The notes under the pieces were generated by a model. It searched no databases and was not told where the DNA came from. It saw only the letters and a program-made list of their open reading frames with translations. Shown piece after piece: positions 59,423-64,000 of a stretch of DNA of 64,000 bases. Position 1 is the first letter of the stretch. Every line of letters starts with the position of its first letter. The position numbers and the translations under genes are program-made. Location: positions 22,837,403-22,901,402 of the forward strand of contig CM067067.1 in the NCBI GenBank assembly GCA_033980235.1, written 5' to 3'. Source of the DNA: Diadema setosum. Taxonomy: Eukaryota > Echinodermata > Echinoidea > Diadematoida > Diadematidae.

Positions 59423-59469
<47 letters not shown>
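59423..59469 (+). repeat. (TA)n microsatellite
   Basis: A TA run in the loop of the foldback element. Other TA runs are at 61684-61711 and 63956-63996. Confidence 0.9.
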
Positions 59470-59472
<3 letters not shown>

Positions 59473-60399
59473 TACAAACCTCGCATCTACAAAATGTCAC
59501 ATGTTCAGGAGAGAAAAACAGAAAACTTAAACTGAAAGCAAACAAACATGGCAGCCAAAGCACTATAACAAATGAGAGAACCTTTCCTTTGACATGCCAT
59601 GGTAGCTTCATTTTTGGGGTAAGACAGCTAAGGTTTAAACAGGACATCATTATCTGATTATCTGACTGTTTATTAAAAAAAAAATCATATTCACTAAAAA
59701 TTCAGATACAGGGTCCCAAGCGACAATATCACATTATACACATGAGGAGATGGAAAAATCACAGGGGACGCGCCGTAAAAAACAACAACAACAACAAACA
59801 AACAAACGACAACATGTAAGGTAATAGTTGATAGTCCAGTACTTACGAATATCATAATCACGCAGAGTGCTTTTGAAATTGCCCTGATACATTGATATCT
59901 ACTGTAGTGGTCATGGATGCAATCATTTTAGTGACGTAATCAGATTATGCCACAAGTTTCATAAAAGTACTCATAATGATACAAGACAAATTTCAACACC
60001 AAATGCCAGCAGGCCATAATTTGATATTACTCTTAAAGCCAAAAAAAGATTATTCAAACTTCACATCAGTCTGTGGAGCCCTTATTGGCTACCACAGGCA
60101 TTACTTTATAACAATTGTTCATAAAGATTTTTTTTTCCATTACGTGTTAGCGCAAGTTCCGTTTGAGACATATCGGAATATCTCAGTATTACAATACCAT
60201 TGTGACAATCATTTTGGATGCCATTAATAATTTGTTGGCTGATTTGACAAAATTTGCTAAACCGAGTAGAATTCAAGAACACGGATTATTGCTTTTCACC
60301 TCGGGTTTAATCCCTCGCTTCATGTTATAGCGCAATATTTCACAATTTATGAGAAAATGTTAAGGAATTTCCGTTTATACATGACATTTGTAAATATCT

Positions 60400-61460
60400 C
60401 AAAACCTTCAGCACCCTCGAAATGGGGTAAGACCATCAATTCATTTTCAAATTTTCACCATTTAGAAAAAAAAAATATTAACATCAGGATTACAATTTAA
60501 AAAAACCTCAAAATAGGGTAAAACAACAAATTGTTTTCATTTTTACACCATTACACCATCTTTAACATCAGGGGCTCAAAACCATTAAGGATGCAAGAGC
60601 TGTATCCTGCAGCTTCAAATTCAGCAAACTCAAAGTAGGGTAAGACCATCAATTGTTTTCAACTTTACACCATTTAGAAGGGAAAAGGGGGTCTACATGT
60701 GAGTTTCCATTTCTGACGGTCATTTTGGTGGCCATCTTTATTATCTCAAAACCCTTACGAATACAAGAGTTTTATCAAGATTCTGAGCCAGCACCGTCGA
60801 AATAGGGTAAAACCAGCAATAGTTTTCAATTTCTCACCATTTAGAAGGAAATACATGGGAATTTTCGGTTTTGGCGGCCATTTTGGTGGCCATCTTGAAT
60901 ATCTCAGAACCCTTAACGATGCAAGAGTTGCATCATCCAGATTCGGATTTAGCACCCTTGAAATAGCGTAGAACTATCATTTTTTTTTTCAATTACTCAC
61001 CATTAAGAAGGAAATACATGTGAATTTCCGGTCTTGGCGGCTATTTTGGCTGCCATCTTGAATATCTCAAAATCCTCAGGGATGCAAGAGTTGCATCATC
61101 CAGATTTGGATTCAGCACCCTCGAAATAGGGTGAAACCATCATTTGTTTTCAATTTCTCACCATTTAGAAGGAAATACATGGGAATTTCCGGTCTTGGCG
61201 GCCATTTTGGCGGCCATCTTGAATATCTTAAAATCATCAAGGATGCAAGAGTTGCACTATCCAGATTTAGATTCAGCACCCTCAAAATAGGGTAAAATCA
61301 TCACTTGTTTTCAATTCCTCACCATTTAGAAGGAAATATATGGGAATTTCCGGTTTGGGCGGCCATTTTGGCGGCCATCTTGAATATCTCAAAACCCTCA
61401 AGGATGCAATAGTTGCATCATCCAGATTCGGATTCAGCACCCCCGAAATAGGGTAAAACT
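60400..61460 (-). repeat. right-arm tandem array, inverted
   Basis: Reverse-complement copies of the left-arm unit, with TCAGCACCC landmarks at about 60409, 60945, 61112, 61273 and 61434 plus degenerate ones at 60625 and 60787. The outermost units match the left arm best, consistent with a gradient of decay or gene conversion at the ends. Confidence 0.85.
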
Positions 61461-61516
61461 ATCTAAAAACATTGGGTGGACGGTAAAACAATGTTCAGCC
61501 TTTGGCACCCAGACTA

Positions 61517-61681
61517 AGAGAGTTATTATAGTTACATGCATATTCTCAGTGCAGCTGTTAGATTATTAGCATTTGAGATTAACACAAGATCTTTCGTTAT
61601 ATAGCAATGTCAGTTGGTATGATTAAACACACTACCTGACAAACAGATACAGATAAAGGAAGTTAGTTAAATAAGTGAGAG

Positions 61682-61717
<36 letters not shown>

Positions 61718-62215
61718 CAGAGTTAGTGTGTATTCAAATCCCAATGTGAACTCAAAACAGTTTGCAAGATTATATAAAATATTTCAGTAAATTGGATTAT
61801 AATCAAGATTTATAATTATTTTTGATTAGGGTGCATTGTAAAGGTATTTGTTAGCATATATTCATATGTTATTATAATGTTCTCTACGTAGAGTGAATTG
61901 AAATAAGTTGTCATAATGCTGTCTATGATAAAGCACGAAAGTTCTGACACAAATATAAATTACCTGATATTGTATTTTGGTTATCATTCATGGAAATATA
62001 AAGTCGAATTTCAGTTATCACGAGTGTGCGTTCACACATGATGAAGTTAACATGATAGACAGATATACGTGCAGATTTTGATATTACTGTTTTATTACCT
62101 TGTTATATGAGTGTAAACAAGTATGCATTGAGTCTGTATATTGTTTTTATTGTTACAGATTGTTATCTCAAGATCGATGACAAGTGTGGATTCAAGAATT
62201 AAACCGGATTTAGTT
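61517..62215. other. intergenic, no gene seen
   Basis: AT-rich spacer with a (TA)n run at 61684-61711. No exon or element boundary was recognised. Confidence 0.4.
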
Positions 62216-62219
62216 GTAA

Positions 62220-62440
62220 CCTATGTTTCCAGTGTCATCTGTTGCATCTTGCGAATAACAATACAGGGCATATCACAGTGAACTGAAACTCCCCAGCAAC
62301 TAGTTGTAGCTGGGGCAGCCACAGCTATGATAAAAAAAAAAGTAATAACAATAATGGGCATACATGCTCGCTCGGGCTGGATTCGAACCAACGAACTCCT
62401 GATCACCAGACAGGCGTCTTGTACAATACCATCGAGCTTT
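62220..62440 (-). repeat. tRNA-derived SINE
   Basis: On the minus strand, from about 62438, a tRNA-like head has a 5' GCTCGATGG, an anticodon-arm-like CCTGTCTGGTGATCAGG and a good B box GGTTCGAATCC (62379-62389), closing with CCCGAGC. A non-tRNA body follows to about 62220. The acceptor stem is incomplete and the D arm is poor, so this is a SINE or tRNA relic and not a working tRNA gene. Confidence 0.55.
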
Positions 62441-62611
62441 TCTTCAACCAGTGATGTTTTTAATCTTCATAGCATGCAGCGGGTTCTGCGTATTTGTTGA
62501 AATTAATAAAAAAAATTAGGAATTAATAAAATCTCTTATCAAGGCTACTAGTAAAATAGTGATTAATTGTGTGCTTATTTACGTCGATGTAGGGCAGTTG
62601 TTAATAAGTTG

Positions 62612-62651
<40 letters not shown>

Positions 62652-62700
62652 CAGGTTTATTGCAATTGCATTATTGTGCATTTTTCATTACCAGCTGTTT
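62612..62700 (-). repeat. LINE 3' end with (TCAA)n tail
   Basis: On the minus strand GCAATTGCAATAAACCTGATC runs into a (AATC)n tail, the same plan as the end of the LINE at 20412. A 5'-truncated copy. Confidence 0.5.
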
Positions 62701-63476
62701 AAAACTTCAGTTTGTTCAGATTGTTTTATGTTTTCTTTCGAAGATGGACATTAGTGGGTATTGAATTGAATGCTACTTCGAGCGCAACATTGTGTCTCGA
62801 GGGCAACATTGTGTCTTGGCTCTCTCTCTCAGTGTGTCTTGCGCCTGAATGCATGATGTGTCCCTGAATGGTATCACCGGTCGGTGAAAACAGGAGAAAT
62901 CATGTAGATTCCATGGCTCACTTTCTTCGTCAATTTGTATGGAGCTTCCATTGCTATGTCAATGTGATTCTTTTCTTTATGTGGCCAAATTGAAAAATAA
63001 AAGAGCATAATATGATTCATTTTAAAGCTAGAATATGAGACACGAAATATTGAACTGCCTTATCGAATGATATCTATCTAATTATCCCGATATCACCGGT
63101 GGCTTATTCATTAATGTCATGAGTTTATGCGAATTGTTTTCATCGAGATGTTTATTTTTTATTTTTTTTTTGTGAGAGCATGGTAACAAGCTATTTTTTA
63201 GCTCGAATATGAAAACTGTATAAATATTTTTGGCATCCTGTTTGCATTAATTAATCAATGCCATGCCAGGCAAGCCTTGGAGAAGCTATCTGCTTGACAG
63301 AAACAGACTTTATTATATCGTAGACAAAAAGGCATCGAATGTTTAGCTTAAATAATTGAACAAAATAATAACCAGGCTATTGATCCTTTATCCAGGTTTC
63401 TTTCTTTTTTTTTTTATTTCTGTGACTAGGGTGTCATTGTTTTCTTCAACAGAAACGACAGAGACATTTTTAAGAT
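62701..63476. other. intergenic, no gene seen
   Basis: Spacer with a few T-runs. Two near-identical phrases (GCAACATTGTGTCT) occur at 62785-62815. No gene recognised. Confidence 0.35.
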
Positions 63477-63620
63477 TTTTTTTTTTTTTTTATCATTCAT
63501 CATTTTAATGAAAATAAAATGTACCTAGGCACACCCCCAGCCCTGCTGGGTTTCCACACTCCGGGTACACAACAAAAACTCACAATGCGCCAGCCGTGAC
63601 ATAGAAACCTTACATTGCAG
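63477..63620 (-). repeat. probable poly-A retroposon end
   Basis: On the minus strand a GC-balanced stretch with CCAGCAGGGCTGGGGGTGTG, then TTTTATTTTCATTAAAATG, then an A-run (T-run at 63477-63491). The pattern suggests the 3' end of a retroposed sequence whose 5' extent is unclear. Confidence 0.35.
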
Positions 63621-63954
63621 TAATTACCAGTTACAATATTGAACACAATGGCGCGATATACAACACGAATATGCCTACTATTAAAACAAACACGTATTTT
63701 CAGTAAGATGTGTAACGTTAATCATACAACGAAAATATACAAATGTATTGGAGCAGTGTCTTGATTGATGCTTAATAAATGATAACAAAAAGTTGCTATG
63801 ATCTGATATCTTCTACGTTTACAACAATGACAAATCAAAATATTAGTGCACATTTACAAGGTTGCCGAGAATAATTTTTACTATATCTTACGTAGCAATG
63901 CATGTGTCTTGTGTTTCACCTCTCTCTCTTTCTCCCTCCCTCTTTTTTCTCTTT

Positions 63955-63999
<45 letters not shown>

Positions 64000-64000
64000 G
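63621..64000. other. intergenic, ends in (TA)n
   Basis: AT-rich spacer with a pyrimidine-rich stretch before a (TA)n run at 63956-63996. The window ends here. Confidence 0.4.

Larger units (their letters stand above)
57218..61514. mobile_element. 4.3-kb foldback element with tandem-repeat arms
   Basis: The ends GTCTGGGTGCCAAAG and TTTGGCACCCAGAC are flanked by TA (57216-57217, 61515-61516). Next come ACCGTCCACCCAATG on the left and CATTGGGTGGACGGT on the right. Each arm is then a tandem array of about 158-bp units: roughly ten at 57290-58950 and seven, inverted, at 60400-61460. The middle (58950-60400) is AT-rich with a (TA)n run and no transposase. The layout recalls foldback elements whose inverted repeats consist of subrepeats, such as sea urchin TU and Drosophila FB elements. 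Confidence 0.85.

Noticed and set aside
62369..62440. Functional tRNA gene
   Set aside because: Acceptor stem pairs in only about five positions and the D arm is poor; the following body suggests a SINE.

Overview
This is non-bacterial DNA from an animal: spliced genes with GT/AG introns, non-LTR retrotransposons, a dense population of small inverted-repeat DNA transposons, a tRNA-derived SINE, (CCCTAA)n telomere-type repeat, AT-rich spacers and high allelic divergence. The repeat types (TTAA-, TTA- and TA-flanked miniature elements, long foldback elements, CR1/Jockey-group LINEs) and the EMI-domain gene fit a marine deuterostome invertebrate. From memory an echinoderm such as a sea urchin is most likely, but the sequence alone does not prove this.

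Layout. 1-7600: gene-poor spacer with LINE 3' ends, MITEs and a C-tract/A-tract minisatellite. 7600-12000: a decayed plus-strand LINE. 12000-18800: stacked MITEs, a 1.1-kb hairpin element, a 106-nt hairpin, a GC-rich MITE nested in another MITE, and a small inverted-repeat element enclosing telomere-like repeats. 18867-35500 and 35701-49985: two diverged copies of one locus placed head-to-tail and separated by exactly 200 N. They look like two haplotypes of a heterozygous individual, not a real duplication. They differ by many precise insertions (TTAA MITE, TA MITEs, a minus-strand LINE, GC-rich MITE, 246-bp MITE, a 7.7-kb nested block), so empty sites can be compared with filled sites inside the window. 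48648-53362: a complete six-exon minus-strand gene. 53.4-57.2 kb: spacer with a candidate exon. 57218-61514: a 4.3-kb foldback element whose arms are built from about 158-bp tandem repeats. 61.5-64 kb: spacer with a SINE and retroposon tails.

Genes. The one well-supported host gene predicts a 377-residue type I membrane protein: signal peptide, Gly/His/Asp-rich segment, six-cysteine EMI domain, one transmembrane helix, and a cytoplasmic tail with a PPRY motif and an EDGYEDL (hemITAM-like) motif. Its last exon is present a second time, at 34162-34442, in the other haplotype copy; the rest of that allele falls in the N gap. A second gene-like unit (exons between 40941 and 44305, minus strand) lies wholly inside a 6.26-kb TA-flanked inverted-repeat element. 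It resembles SAM-domain (SAMD3-like) proteins, but conserved segments of its last exon lie in two reading frames. Two LINE polyprotein genes are frameshifted. Everything else recognisable is mobile or repetitive.

The most unusual content is the apparent gene-carrying transposon, the EMI/hemITAM-like receptor, and several inverted-repeat architectures: tandem-repeat arms, a self-nested element, and telomeric repeats between inverted repeats.
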